DNA of 64,000 bases from JAZDCJ01 sp036311985 (lineage in GTDB: Bacteria > Actinomycetota > Actinomycetes > Actinomycetales > Micrococcaceae). Where the stretch lies: assembly GCF_036311985.1 (NCBI RefSeq), contig NZ_JAZDCJ010000004.1, one strand, 5' to 3'. The notes below the pieces were generated by a model. That model had not been told where the DNA came from. It searched no databases and saw only the letters and a list, made by a program, of their open reading frames with translations. Shown piece by piece: positions 16,670 to 26,250 of this stretch. The position numbers and the translations under genes are program-made. Each line of letters begins with the position of its first letter. Position 1 is the first letter of the stretch.

Positions 16670-18124
16670 ATGAGCACATCCACGCAGGCCACGGGCCGGC
16701 GCGCCGCCCGGCAGCAGGACGCGGCGGCCGCGGCCGACCCCGCGGCAGCGCCCGGCCGCTCCCGCCGCGGGGCGGGACGCGGCGCCCCCTCCGGGCGCGG
16801 CGCCCGACGCCTTCCCTGGGGCCGCCCGGCGCGTCGGGCCGACGGCCCCGCCCGCCGCCCCCGGGGCAGGCTCCACCCGACGTCGCTGACGCGCGAGGCC
16901 GTGCGGCTCGCCCAGGTCACGCTCGGTCCGGCCCTGCCGCCGGCGCGCCGCTGGCTCGACCGCCACGTGGTCCCCGTCGCCTCCGTCGTCTCGCCGCTCG
17001 GCTGGCTCCTGGCCGGCCTCGTCGCCGGGCTCTCCGTGCTCGGCTCGGTGTTCGGCTGGCAGGAGGCCCGCATCGCGGCCCTCATGGGGGCGCTCCTCCT
17101 GCTGATCGCCATCGGCTTCATCCTGGGCCGCTCCGTCTACGAGGTCACCCTGGACCTGAACCGCACGCGCGTCGCCGTCGGCGACCGTGCGGTCGGCGCC
17201 ATGGACGTCCGCAACGCCTCCCCGAAGCCGCTCCTGCCCTCCTCGATGGAGCTGCCCGTGGGCTCCTCCACCGCGTCCTTCCACATCCCGCGGCTCGCGG
17301 CCGGCGCCGTCCACGAGGACCTCTTCACGATCCCCACGCACCGCCGGGCCGTCATCCAGGTCGGCCCCGTCCGCTCCGTGCGTCAGGATCCCTTCTCCCT
17401 CCTGCGCCGCTACGTGAAGTGGACCGACGCCCAGGACCTGTTCGTCCACCCGCGCACCACGTCGCTGGACGGGTCGAGCTCGGGGTTCATCCGCGACCTC
17501 GAGGGCCTGCCGACGCGCGAGCTGTCCTCCTCCGACGTCTCCTTCCACGCCTTGCGGGACTACGTCGTCGGGGACGACCGCCGGCACATCCACTGGAAGT
17601 CCACCGCCCGGACCGGCGAGCTCATGGTCCGCCAGTTCGAGGAGACCCGGCGCTCCCACCTCGCGATCGCGCTCTCGACGAACACGCACGAGTACCCCCA
17701 GGAGAACGACTTCGAGCTCGCCGTCTCGGTCGCGGCGTCGATCGGGCTCCAGGCCGTGCGCGAGCAGCGCAACCTCAGCGTCATGACGCAGGCGGGACCG
17801 GCCCGCACGGAAACGGGCCGGAACCTGCTCGACGACATGACGCGGATCGAGGGCCGGCCCCGCCGGGCGACCGTCGTCGACCTGGTCCGCGGCACCGCGG
17901 ACGCCGTGCCGAACGCCTCCGTGTTCTTCATGGTCACGGGCTCGCTCACGACCCCGTCCCAGTTGCGGGCCGCGGGCGTCCACGTCCCGGTCGGCGTGCG
18001 CGCCTTCGCGCTGCGCTGCGGGCACGGGCTCGAGGCCGGACGCGCGACGATCGGCGAGCTCACCGTTCTGACCATCGGCGACCTGTCCGACCTCGGCCTC
18101 GTCCTGCGCAAGGCGGCCTCGTGA
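16670..18124 (+). CDS. DUF58 domain membrane protein
   Basis: A 484-residue protein. The first 90 residues are Arg/Ala/Pro-rich and probably cytoplasmic, two hydrophobic helices follow (about 100-150), then a cytosolic or exposed region with the DUF58 core LRDYVVGDDRRHIHWKSTARTGELMVRQFEE, the family hallmark. DUF58 proteins have a von Willebrand A-like fold and are usually partners of MoxR ATPases. It starts 54 nt after moxR and its stop overlaps the next start (GTGA), which points to translational coupling with the transglutaminase-fold protein. The exact function is unknown. Confidence 0.88.
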   Translation: MSTSTQATGRRAARQQDAAAAADPAAAPGRSRRGAGRGAPSGRGARRLPWGRPARRADGPARRPRGRLHPTSLTREAVRLAQVTLGPALPPARRWLDRHVVPVASVVSPLGWLLAGLVAGLSVLGSVFGWQEARIAALMGALLLLIAIGFILGRSVYEVTLDLNRTRVAVGDRAVGAMDVRNASPKPLLPSSMELPVGSSTASFHIPRLAAGAVHEDLFTIPTHRRAVIQVGPVRSVRQDPFSLLRRYVKWTDAQDLFVHPRTTSLDGSSSGFIRDLEGLPTRELSSSDVSFHALRDYVVGDDRRHIHWKSTARTGELMVRQFEETRRSHLAIALSTNTHEYPQENDFELAVSVAASIGLQAVREQRNLSVMTQAGPARTETGRNLLDDMTRIEGRPRRATVVDLVRGTADAVPNASVFFMVTGSLTTPSQLRAAGVHVPVGVRAFALRCGHGLEAGRATIGELTVLTIGDLSDLGLVLRKAAS

Positions 18125-20496
18125 GCGCCCCCACGCGGCCCCTGCGCCGCCAGCTGGTCGACGCCGCGTGCCTCTTCGCCGCGCTCGCCCTCGGGATCCT
18201 CGGCCTGCACGAGGCCTTCGGAGGCAACCCCTACTACCTCGCCGCGGGCCTCGGCGGCGCCCTCGCGGGCCTCGGGATCGCGCTCGCCAACGTGCGCCTG
18301 CGGCTGGGGATCCTGACGACGGCGGGGCTCGCCCTCGCCGCGTACCTCCTGCTCGGCACCCCGCTGGCCGCTCCCCGCGAGGCCATCGCCGGCTTCGTGC
18401 CGTCCCTCGACGCGCTCCGCACCCTGCTGGCCGGGATCGTGCTGTCGTGGAAGGACGTCCTCACCGTCTCGCCGCCCGTCGGCATCCAGGGCGGCATGCT
18501 CGTGGTCCCCTTCCTCACCGCGCTCGTGACGGGGCTCGCGGCCGGACTGACGGCCTGGCGCCTGCGCTCGGCGTTCTGGGTCGTGATCCCCGTCTCCGTG
18601 GCGTTCGTCGTCGGGATCGCGTTCGGCACCCACGCGGTGCCGCTGCCGCTGGTCCGCGGCATCCTCATGACGGTGCTCATGGTCAGCTGGCTCGCCTGGC
18701 GCCGCCACGTGGACCGCTCGGCGGGCCCCGCCCTGCGCTCGCTCAACCACGGCGAGGAGGACGTCCACGGGGCGCGCGACGGCATGCTGCGGCGGATCGC
18801 GTTCGGCGCCGTCGTGCTCGTCGTGGCCGCCGGAACGACCGCGGTCGCGGCGCCCCTGCTCGACGACCGGGACGACCGCCGCGTGCTGCGCGACATCGTG
18901 GTCCCGCCCGTGGACCTCTACGACTACCCGAGCCCGCTCATGAAGTTCCGCAGCTACGTCAAGGACAACGCGGAGCAGACCCTGCTCACGGTGACGGGGC
19001 TGCCCGACGGCGAGAGGATCCGGCTCGCCGCCCTGGACTCCTACGACGGCATGGTGCTCAACGTCGATCCCCGTTCGGGCGGCAACTTCAGCCCCGTCGG
19101 CGACGCGACGAGCGTCGCCTCGACGGCCGCCGTCGACGACGGCCGGGCGACGGGCACGCTGGGCATCGAGATCGGCGCCTACTCCGGTGTCTGGGTTCCG
19201 GGAGGAGGCCGCCTCGACGGCCTCGAGCTCGAGGGGGAACGCACGGACCAGCTGGCCCGTTCCCTCTACTACAACGCCGAGGCGGAGACGGCCCTCTCGA
19301 CCATTCCACTGCAGGACGGCGACCGCTACACGGCCCACGTCGCGTTCCCGGCCCGGCCGGGGGACGACGAGCTCGCGGAGCGGGGCTTCGCCCCGTTGCG
19401 GATGCCCCGGCTGGCCAACGTGCCGCCCGCCGCGGGCGGCAAGGGCGCCGAGTTCGCGGCGTCCGGGACGAATCCGCTCGAGCGGGCCCGCGCCATCGAG
19501 GCCGTGCTGGCCAACAGCGGCTACTTCTCCAACGGCAAGGAGAACGAGGTGCCGAGCCTCTCCGGCCACGGCGCCGCCCGCATCGCCGCCCTCCTCGACG
19601 CGGAGGACATGATCGGCGACGACGAGCAGTACGCCGTCGCCATGGCGCTCATGGCCCGCGAGCAGGGCATGCCCGCCCGCGTGGTCATGGGCTTCTACCC
19701 CGAGCGCTACAACCCCGGCGGCGAGGTGGCGCTCACGGGGGCCGATGCCCACGCCTGGGTGGAGATCGCGTTCGAGGGATCGGGCTGGGTCGCCTTCGAT
19801 CCGACGCCGGACAAGGACAAGGAGCCCACGCCGCCGCAGCAGGAGCCCCAGTCGGTCCCGCAGCCGCAAGTGCTGCAGCCGCCGCCCCCGCCCCAGGATC
19901 CGGCGCGGCTGCCACCGGAGACCGCCCCCGATCCGCAGGACGCCGAGGAGGAGGAGCGCGGTTTCTGGGACGTCTGGGGTCCGCTCATCACCCTGATCGG
20001 CGTCGCGCTCGTCCCGCTGGTCGCCCTGCTGATCCCGCTGCTGTTCATCGCCTGGCTCAAGCTGCGCCGGCGACGCGGCCGCTTCTCCCAGGCCGCGCCG
20101 GGCGTGCGCGTCGGGGGAGGCTGGAGCGAGGTCCTGAGCCTCGCGACGGACCTCGGCGCGCGGCCCGACGCCCGCGGCACGCGCCGGGAGAACGCGCGGG
20201 CGCTCGGAGCGGACTTCCCGCAGACCTCGGGCACCGTCCTGCTCCTGGCGGGGCGGGCCGACGGGGCCGTCTTCGGCACCACGGAGCCCTCCGAGGCGCA
20301 GGTCGCCGACTACTGGAACCTGGTCGACGAACAACTCGACGGGATGCGTTCATCGGTAGGCTTCTGGAAGAGGCAGCGGGCCAGGTTCTCGCCGCGGTCG
20401 CTCTTCCAGGACGCCGCGGCCGGTATCGTGGCACGTCGGAAGGCCCGCGGCGGCAACGCCGCAGGCCCCGCAGACGCACCAAGCGTGAAGGAGTAG
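18121..20496 (+). CDS. TgpA-like membrane protein with transglutaminase fold, catalytic Cys replaced
   Basis: A 791-residue protein with about six N-terminal helices (DUF3488/TgpA type), an extracellular part carrying a transglutaminase-like core at about 480-565, a Pro/Gln-rich linker, one more helix near 620-645 and a basic cytosolic tail. In active family members the motif GYCEQFA supplies the nucleophilic Cys; here the aligned sequence is GDDEQYA, with Asp501 in that place. The other two triad residues remain, His544 in DAHAWVEI and Asp560 in FDPTP. The protein is therefore probably not a cysteine transglutaminase and may bind rather than cleave or cross-link. The GTG start overlaps the DUF58 stop. 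Confidence 0.87.
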   Translation: MSAPTRPLRRQLVDAACLFAALALGILGLHEAFGGNPYYLAAGLGGALAGLGIALANVRLRLGILTTAGLALAAYLLLGTPLAAPREAIAGFVPSLDALRTLLAGIVLSWKDVLTVSPPVGIQGGMLVVPFLTALVTGLAAGLTAWRLRSAFWVVIPVSVAFVVGIAFGTHAVPLPLVRGILMTVLMVSWLAWRRHVDRSAGPALRSLNHGEEDVHGARDGMLRRIAFGAVVLVVAAGTTAVAAPLLDDRDDRRVLRDIVVPPVDLYDYPSPLMKFRSYVKDNAEQTLLTVTGLPDGERIRLAALDSYDGMVLNVDPRSGGNFSPVGDATSVASTAAVDDGRATGTLGIEIGAYSGVWVPGGGRLDGLELEGERTDQLARSLYYNAEAETALSTIPLQDGDRYTAHVAFPARPGDDELAERGFAPLRMPRLANVPPAAGGKGAEFAASGTNPLERARAIEAVLANSGYFSNGKENEVPSLSGHGAARIAALLDAEDMIGDDEQYAVAMALMAREQGMPARVVMGFYPERYNPGGEVALTGADAHAWVEIAFEGSGWVAFDPTPDKDKEPTPPQQEPQSVPQPQVLQPPPPPQDPARLPPETAPDPQDAEEEERGFWDVWGPLITLIGVALVPLVALLIPLLFIAWLKLRRRRGRFSQAAPGVRVGGGWSEVLSLATDLGARPDARGTRRENARALGADFPQTSGTVLLLAGRADGAVFGTTEPSEAQVADYWNLVDEQLDGMRSSVGFWKRQRARFSPRSLFQDAAAGIVARRKARGGNAAGPADAPSVKE

Positions 20497-20499
20497 CCA

Positions 20500-21699
20500 G
20501 TGGCTGCAGCATTGAACCTGGTCAACGCATCGGCCGGCAAGCGCCTCGCCGCGTGGCTGCTCGACGCCGTCCCGCCGTTCGTGGCGCTCATGGTGTTCGG
20601 CGGAGTGAACGCCTCCCGGATCGCCGACGCGGCCGTCTCGCCGGAGGTCCTCTCCCAGCTGGCCGCCTCCTACCTGGTCCTGGGCGCCTTCCTCCTCGCC
20701 TACGGGATCGCCCTGTGGGGGTGGGAGGCACAGACGGGCAAGACCCTTGGCAACCTGGCGCTCGGCCTCCGCACCTCCGACGAGGACGGCTTCGCCCCCG
20801 GATGGCTCAAGGTCTTCCTGCGCCGCCTCATCGTCGGCCTGTCCTCGATCGTGCCCGTTGCCGGCCCCGTCGTCGTCCTGGTCTCCAACCTCTGGGACGC
20901 CAACCACCAGCGCCAGGGCTGGCACGACAAGGTGGCCAAGACCCTCGTCGTGGACGTGAACCAGGGCCGCAACCCCATCACCACCGGCGGGCTCTTCGGC
21001 CCCTCGACCTTCGCCCCCGGCGGTGCCACCCTGCCGGGGCAGCTGGGGCACCCGGACTTCACCTCGCCCTCGGGGGAACGCTGGCCTGCGCTCGCGCCGG
21101 ACGTCGAGGCGTCCGGTCCGATCACCGCGGTCCCCACGCCCGGCACCGCGCCCGCGCCGGGGTCCGGCCATCTCGCCACCGCTGCTCCGGGGAACGCCAC
21201 CCCGTCCCGCGGGGCAGCGGCAGCCCAGACGCCCGCACCGGCGTCGTACGGCACCGTCCCCGCCGCCCCGGCACCCGCGTCCGCTGCCCCGGGATCCGCC
21301 CCGACCGCCACGGGAAGCGCCCACCCGGACGACGAGTTCGCCCGCACGCAACTGCGCGCGCCGGCGCCCGCCGGAGCCCGGCTCGTCTTCGACGACGGTC
21401 AGGTGCTCGCCGTCAAGGCCGCGGCCCTCATCGGCCGCAACCCCGCTCCGCAGGAAGGGGAGTCCGTGGACGAGCTGTTCAACTTCGCCGACATGGGCCG
21501 CTCCGTCTCCAAGACGCACCTCCACGTCACCGCCGATTCCTCCGGGGTCTGGGTCACGGACCGGAACTCCACCAACGGATCCGCCGTGACGGGAACCGAC
21601 GGCGTGCGGCGCCAGCTTCCGGCCGGGCAGGCCCAGCGGGCCGCGTTCGGCGACACGGTGCACTTCGGCGACCGCTCGTTCAAGGTCGAGCGCGCGTGA
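20500..21699 (+). CDS. RDD membrane protein with C-terminal FHA domain
   Basis: A 399-residue protein joining an N-terminal RDD domain (hydrophobic helices near 18-38, 53-75 and 108-130, with the typical WHDKVAKT after the last), a long Pro/Ala-rich linker (about 170-285) and a C-terminal FHA domain (about 298-399). FHA signatures are present: LIGRNP, SVSKTHLHV and DRNSTNG, so phosphothreonine binding is likely. It would place a phosphopeptide receptor at the membrane. Start GTG at 20500 has AAGGAG 6 nt upstream. Its stop overlaps the PP2C start (GTGA). The Ser/Thr kinase encoded downstream is the obvious source of the phosphorylated ligand. Confidence 0.88.
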   Translation: MAAALNLVNASAGKRLAAWLLDAVPPFVALMVFGGVNASRIADAAVSPEVLSQLAASYLVLGAFLLAYGIALWGWEAQTGKTLGNLALGLRTSDEDGFAPGWLKVFLRRLIVGLSSIVPVAGPVVVLVSNLWDANHQRQGWHDKVAKTLVVDVNQGRNPITTGGLFGPSTFAPGGATLPGQLGHPDFTSPSGERWPALAPDVEASGPITAVPTPGTAPAPGSGHLATAAPGNATPSRGAAAAQTPAPASYGTVPAAPAPASAAPGSAPTATGSAHPDDEFARTQLRAPAPAGARLVFDDGQVLAVKAAALIGRNPAPQEGESVDELFNFADMGRSVSKTHLHVTADSSGVWVTDRNSTNGSAVTGTDGVRRQLPAGQAQRAAFGDTVHFGDRSFKVERA

Positions 21700-22532
21700 A
21701 CCCGTCGACGTCCTCCCCAGGTGCGGAGCCGTTCCGCCTCGACTACGGCTACGCCACCGACCGCGGCCTGCGGCGCGAACTGAACGAGGATGCCTTCCTC
21801 GCCGACCGCTTCCTCTTCGCCGTCGCCGACGGCATGGGCGGGCACGAGGCCGGGGAGGTCGCGAGCAGCATCTGCGTGCGGACCCTCGCCGAGGGCCAGG
21901 ACCGGACGGACGGGCCGCTGACCGCGGAGGGGCTCCAGGCCCTCATGCAGCAGGCCGACCGCGCGATCCGCGAGGCCGCGGGCTCCCGCGCCGGGACCAC
22001 GCTCAGCGGCGCCGCGGTGGTCTACGAGGGCGGCGCCCCCTACTGGCTCGTGTTCAACGTCGGGGATTCCCGGACGTATCTCATGACCCGAGGTCGGCTG
22101 GCCCAGGTCAGCGTCGACCATTCCGAGGTCCAGGAGCTCGTGGACGGCGGGCACATCAGTGCCGAGGAGGCGCTCGTGCATCCCCGCCGCCACGTCATCA
22201 CGCGGGCCCTCGGGACGGGCGACGACAGCGAGGCGGATTTCTGGATGCTGCCGGTGCGCGAGGGCGACCGGCTCCTGATCTGCTCCGACGGGCTGACCGG
22301 GGAGGTCGGCGACGAGGACATCGCGGAGGTCGTCGGGCGCCAGGCCGCGCCGCAGGACGCCGTCGGCGAGCTCGTCCAGGCGGCCTTGCGTGCGGGCGGG
22401 CGGGACAACATCACCGTGATCGTCGTCGACGTGGTCCACGAGCACGACGACGACGCGCTGTCCGACACGGCCCCGCGGCCCGTGCACGAGGACAGCCAGA
22501 CCAAGCCGCGCAGGGAAGGCGAGGGCGCATGA
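21696..22532 (+). CDS. PP2C family Ser/Thr protein phosphatase
   Basis: A 278-residue metal-dependent phosphatase, soluble, of the PstP/PrpC type. The family motifs appear in order: RRELNEDAF, VADGMGGHEAGE with the metal-binding Asp and Gly, VFNVGDSRTYL, HVITRALG, LLICSDGLTGEV and GGRDNITVIVVDV. It should reverse phosphorylation by the kinase encoded two genes downstream. It overlaps the genes on both sides by 4 nt, so stoichiometric production with its partners is likely. Confidence 0.93.
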   Translation: MNPSTSSPGAEPFRLDYGYATDRGLRRELNEDAFLADRFLFAVADGMGGHEAGEVASSICVRTLAEGQDRTDGPLTAEGLQALMQQADRAIREAAGSRAGTTLSGAAVVYEGGAPYWLVFNVGDSRTYLMTRGRLAQVSVDHSEVQELVDGGHISAEEALVHPRRHVITRALGTGDDSEADFWMLPVREGDRLLICSDGLTGEVGDEDIAEVVGRQAAPQDAVGELVQAALRAGGRDNITVIVVDVVHEHDDDALSDTAPRPVHEDSQTKPRREGEGA

Positions 22533-24472
22533 GCCTGTCGATCCGCTACGAACCGGGCGAGTGGATCGCCCTCGTCCGCTCCCGCCTGGCCGTCCTGCTG
22601 CCGCCCGCGACGTCCGCCGAGGAGGTGGAGCGGCTCTGGGCCGCCCTGGACGGCGGGAGCAGCGTGGAGTCGATGCTCTCCACCGTGCTCTCGGGCAACG
22701 GGCTGAGCCTGACCGGGATGCCGCCCTTCGGGCTCCTGGACTTCAGCGAGGACGTACACGTGATCCTCCGCGGCCCGCTGTCCCTGACGGCGTCGGGGCC
22801 GGAACTGAGCACCCACGTGAACGGGCTCGGCGTCACGACGTGGATGGAACGGCGGATCAAGGGCCAGGAGCGCCTCGGGCTGGCGGTGGACGACGGCGGA
22901 CGGGTCGTCTCCACCGAGGCCTCCGGCCTGCGGCTCGTCGAGGGCGTCGTGCGGTTCGGGCGCCTGAGCGCCGAGCTGCCCGTGGCGTGCGAGGAGGCCG
23001 TGATCGAGCCCCTCGCCCGGGAGCCCGGGGCCGGTGTCGCCGCGGCGTCCGACGCCGGGGCCGCGGACGAGGGCGAGGCGGACGGCGGGGAGGCGGCGGT
23101 TGCGCGGCCGGTCGCCGAGCCGGTCGACGCCGGAGAGCCGAAATTCGACGCCGACGAGGCGTCCGGACTGGAGGGGCCGGGCGCGGATGCCCAGGACCCG
23201 GAGGCCCCGGCGGCTGAAGAGCCGGAGGAGCCCGCCCCGGACGTCCGGGATCCGGAGGCCATGGGTGCCCTGGCCCTGGAGGTGCCGGCTGAACCCGCGC
23301 CGGACGCCCGGGACCCGGAAGCAACGGAGGAGCCGGCTGAACCCGCGCCTGACGCCCGGGAGCAGGAGGCTCCCGAGGTCTTGGCGCCGGGGAAGCCGGC
23401 GGCCGCGGCGGCCGCGGAATCAGGGGAACCCGAGGAGACGGAGCCCGACGCGGCCGGCACCGGCACCGGCGAGGCGGGGACGTCCGAGGACACCACGGCG
23501 TTCCCCGGCCACGACGACGACCTGGCCGCCCTCGGCGACACGATCATCACGGCCGAGGACGCCGAAGAGGAACACACGATCTACTCGCCCTCGGCCGCTG
23601 TCGCCGCCTTGGCGTCCGCGCACGCGGTCCCGGAACCGACTGGAGGCGCGGGCGAGCCGCCCGCCGCGGAACCCGCGGCGACGCCCGAGCCGCTGCCCAC
23701 CGTCGACGACCTCATCGACTCCGTCCCGTGGCTCGCTGCGGCGCGGGACGCGGGCCGCCTCATCGAGCACGGTGCCACCGGCGCGGCAGGAGGCGCTCCG
23801 GACGACCCGGCCGCCACCGGTGAGCCGGCGCCGCCGGCACCCTCCGGGGCCGGCCAGGCCAGCTCCGGCGTCCCGGCCGCCACCGACGGCCTCGGCGACC
23901 ACGACGGCCAGACCCTCATGCGCAGCGATCTGCCCCCCGCGCCCGCTGCGCAGGTCGGCGGCGTGCCCGGCCTCCCGGCCGCCGCCCCGGCCGCTCCACC
24001 GGCCACGGGGACCGGGCCGCAGGTGCTGGCCCGGCTGTGCCCGGCGGGCCACGCGAACCCGCCCACGGCCACGGCCTGCACGCGCTGCGGGGAGGACCTG
24101 CCGGGCGAGGCGGTCCCCGCGCCGCGGCCGTCCCTGGGCCGGATGGTCCTCTCCACGGGTGAATCCGTGCAGCTGGACCGCTCCGCCGTCGTCGGCCGCC
24201 AGCCATCCATCACCCGGTCGGCGAGCGGTACGATGCCGCGCGTCGTCCAGGTCAAGAGCCCGGGCGGCGACATCTCGCGATCCCATCTGGAGGTCCGCCT
24301 CGAGGGCTGGCACGTGATGCTCGTGGACCTCGAGGCGACCAACGGAACCGTCCTCGTGCGCCCCGGCCAGGCGCCCCAGCGCCTCGGCAAGGGGGAGTCC
24401 GTGATGCTGCTCGACGGCGACGTGGCCGACCTCGGCGACGGCGTCTCCCTGCGCTTCGAGGGACTGTTGTGA
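22529..24472 (+). CDS. FHA domain protein with zinc ribbon and acidic Ala/Pro/Glu linker
   Basis: A 647-residue protein, apparently cytosolic. The first 160 residues form a conserved-looking globular part (SLSIRYEPGEWIALV at the start). A very long acidic Ala/Pro/Glu/Asp linker follows (about 165-490), containing three near-copies of an EPAPDxRDPEA unit. Next is a small zinc ribbon, CPAGH then CTRCG (about 510-530), and a C-terminal FHA domain (about 540-647) with VVGRQPS, ISRSHLEVRLE and DLEATNGT. The FHA core residues are intact, so it should recognise phosphothreonine. The linker offers many Thr-poor but Ser-containing acidic stretches. It overlaps PP2C and the kinase by 4 nt on each side. 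Confidence 0.85.
   Translation: MSLSIRYEPGEWIALVRSRLAVLLPPATSAEEVERLWAALDGGSSVESMLSTVLSGNGLSLTGMPPFGLLDFSEDVHVILRGPLSLTASGPELSTHVNGLGVTTWMERRIKGQERLGLAVDDGGRVVSTEASGLRLVEGVVRFGRLSAELPVACEEAVIEPLAREPGAGVAAASDAGAADEGEADGGEAAVARPVAEPVDAGEPKFDADEASGLEGPGADAQDPEAPAAEEPEEPAPDVRDPEAMGALALEVPAEPAPDARDPEATEEPAEPAPDAREQEAPEVLAPGKPAAAAAAESGEPEETEPDAAGTGTGEAGTSEDTTAFPGHDDDLAALGDTIITAEDAEEEHTIYSPSAAVAALASAHAVPEPTGGAGEPPAAEPAATPEPLPTVDDLIDSVPWLAAARDAGRLIEHGATGAAGGAPDDPAATGEPAPPAPSGAGQASSGVPAATDGLGDHDGQTLMRSDLPPAPAAQVGGVPGLPAAAPAAPPATGTGPQVLARLCPAGHANPPTATACTRCGEDLPGEAVPAPRPSLGRMVLSTGESVQLDRSAVVGRQPSITRSASGTMPRVVQVKSPGGDISRSHLEVRLEGWHVMLVDLEATNGTVLVRPGQAPQRLGKGESVMLLDGDVADLGDGVSLRFEGLL
23217..23372 (+). repeat. 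three in-frame repeats encoding EPAPDxR-type units
   Basis: Within the linker of the FHA protein, three copies of a segment encoding PxEPAPD(V/A)R(D/E)xEA begin near 23222, 23284 and 23332. They are in frame and only slightly diverged, suggesting repeat expansion in an unstructured region. Confidence 0.65.
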
Positions 24473-26199
24473 GCGGCAAGCGGCCCCCGGCCCCGCCGCC
24501 GGTGATCGGCGGCTACGAGTACCTGGACCTGCTCGGTTCGGGCGGCTTCTCCGACGTGTACCTGTACCAGCAGGACCGCCCCCGCCGGAAGGTCGCCGTC
24601 AAGGTCCTGCTCTCCGACCTGAAGACGGAAAGCGCCCGCCGCCGCTTCGAGTCCGAGGCCAACCTCATGGCCCAGCTCTCCTCCCACCCGTACATCGTCA
24701 CGATCTTCGAGGCCGACATCACGGACGAGGGGCACTCGTACCTGGCCATGGAGTACTGCTCGCGGCCGAGCCTCGACGTGCGCTACCGGCGCGCCCGGCT
24801 CGGGGTCGACGAGGTCCTCACGGTCGGGATCCAGGTGGCCTCCGCCGTGGAGACGGCCCACCGCGCGGGGATCGTGCACCGGGACATCAAGCCGGCCAAC
24901 ATCCTCGTCACGGACTACAACCGGCCCGCGCTGACGGACTTCGGCATTTCCGGAACCACGGACGCGCTCGACGACGAGGCCGGGCTCTCGATCCCGTGGT
25001 CGCCGCCGGAGGCCTTCGCGGGCGGCTCGCCCGACGGCGTGCGGATGGACGTCTGGTCCCTCGGGGCCACGCTCTACACCCTGCTCGCGGGGCGCTCGCC
25101 GTTCGTGCGTTCCGGGGCGGACAACTCCCAGCGGGAGCTGATCGGCCGCATCACGAGCGCGCCCCTGCCGCCGTTGCACCGCGCCGACGTGCCGCAGGCG
25201 CTCGAGCAGGCCCTCGCCACGGCGATGGCCAAGAACCCGGCGGCCCGCTACGGCTCGGCGCAGGAGCTCGCGCTCGCGCTCCAGCGCGTGCAGTCCGAGC
25301 TCGGCCTGTCCGTCACCCCCTTCGAGGTGCTCGAGGAGGCGCCCGCCGCCGAGGACGGGGAGCCGGCGGACGACGGCGGGGAGGCCACGCGCGTCCGCCA
25401 GGTCGTCTCCATCGATCCCGACGCGGCCACGGGGACCTCGACCGGGCGCCCGGGACCGGGCGGCTGGCCCACGACGCCCGCTGGGCCCACCGCGCCGACG
25501 GCGCCCGCGGCGGATCCCGCCGACGGCTGGGATGCCACGGTCCTGCGCCCCGCTCCGGCCGCCGAGCCCGACGACGGGGCCACGATCATGCGCCCGCGGC
25601 TGCCCGACGGCGGCACGCGCGGCTCCCGCACGACCCCCGCCGCGGGCGGCCCGGCGGCGGGCGGAGCGGCCGGCGGCCAGGCCGCATCCCCGGCGTCCGA
25701 CGCCGAACGCCCGGGCTGGGTGCCGTCCGTCCCCCCGGGGGCGCCCGCGCCCGACAACGCGAAGCAGCGCTTCCCGACGGGCCTCGTGGCCGGCCTGGGC
25801 GCGGCGGCCGCCGTCGTCCTGGCCGGGGTCTTCGTCGCCAACGCGGTCCTCGGCGGCACGGACCGCGACGACGGAGACGCCGACGGCGGAGGCCCGGTCC
25901 AGGACGGGCCCGCGGACGCGCTCGCCGGCCGCGGGGGGATCGTCCCGCCCGTGGAGGGCTTCTCCGCCGAGGACTCGGGCGCCGACGTCGTCTTCTCCTG
26001 GACCAACCCGGACCCGCAGGACGGCGACGCCTACTACTGGGCGCCCGTCACGGCGACCGAGCAGGGGGCGAACACGCTCGCGCAGGAGCCGACGGCGACG
26101 ACGCCGGCGGCCGAGGGGCAGCCCACGTGCATCCAGGTGGTACTCGTCCGCGAGAGCGGCCGGGCCTCCGACCCGGCGCGCTACTGCGCGCCGGACTGA
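24469..26199 (+). CDS. transmembrane Ser/Thr protein kinase (PknB-type)
   Basis: A 576-residue Hanks-type kinase. The N-terminal catalytic domain (about 14-285) has GSGGFSDVY, the ATP-anchoring Lys45 in VAVKVL, catalytic Asp139 in HRDIKPANIL, DFGIS and a SPPEAF activation-segment end. A Pro/Ala-rich juxtamembrane region with several Thr precedes one helix (about 438-463, GLVAGLGAAAAVVLAG). The 110-residue exterior domain begins after an acidic spacer and includes two cysteines late in the chain (QPTCIQV, RYCAP). It contains no PASTA repeats, so the external signal differs from that of PknB. GTG start overlaps the FHA gene stop. Likely substrates are the operon's own FHA, RDD-FHA and envelope proteins. 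Confidence 0.92.
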   Translation: MSGKRPPAPPPVIGGYEYLDLLGSGGFSDVYLYQQDRPRRKVAVKVLLSDLKTESARRRFESEANLMAQLSSHPYIVTIFEADITDEGHSYLAMEYCSRPSLDVRYRRARLGVDEVLTVGIQVASAVETAHRAGIVHRDIKPANILVTDYNRPALTDFGISGTTDALDDEAGLSIPWSPPEAFAGGSPDGVRMDVWSLGATLYTLLAGRSPFVRSGADNSQRELIGRITSAPLPPLHRADVPQALEQALATAMAKNPAARYGSAQELALALQRVQSELGLSVTPFEVLEEAPAAEDGEPADDGGEATRVRQVVSIDPDAATGTSTGRPGPGGWPTTPAGPTAPTAPAADPADGWDATVLRPAPAAEPDDGATIMRPRLPDGGTRGSRTTPAAGGPAAGGAAGGQAASPASDAERPGWVPSVPPGAPAPDNAKQRFPTGLVAGLGAAAAVVLAGVFVANAVLGGTDRDDGDADGGGPVQDGPADALAGRGGIVPPVEGFSAEDSGADVVFSWTNPDPQDGDAYYWAPVTATEQGANTLAQEPTATTPAAEGQPTCIQVVLVRESGRASDPARYCAPD

Positions 26200-26250
26200 C
26201 GCGCGCGGGGGATCGGCAACAGTCGTGCAACACAGTCTCAGGGGGTAAAC

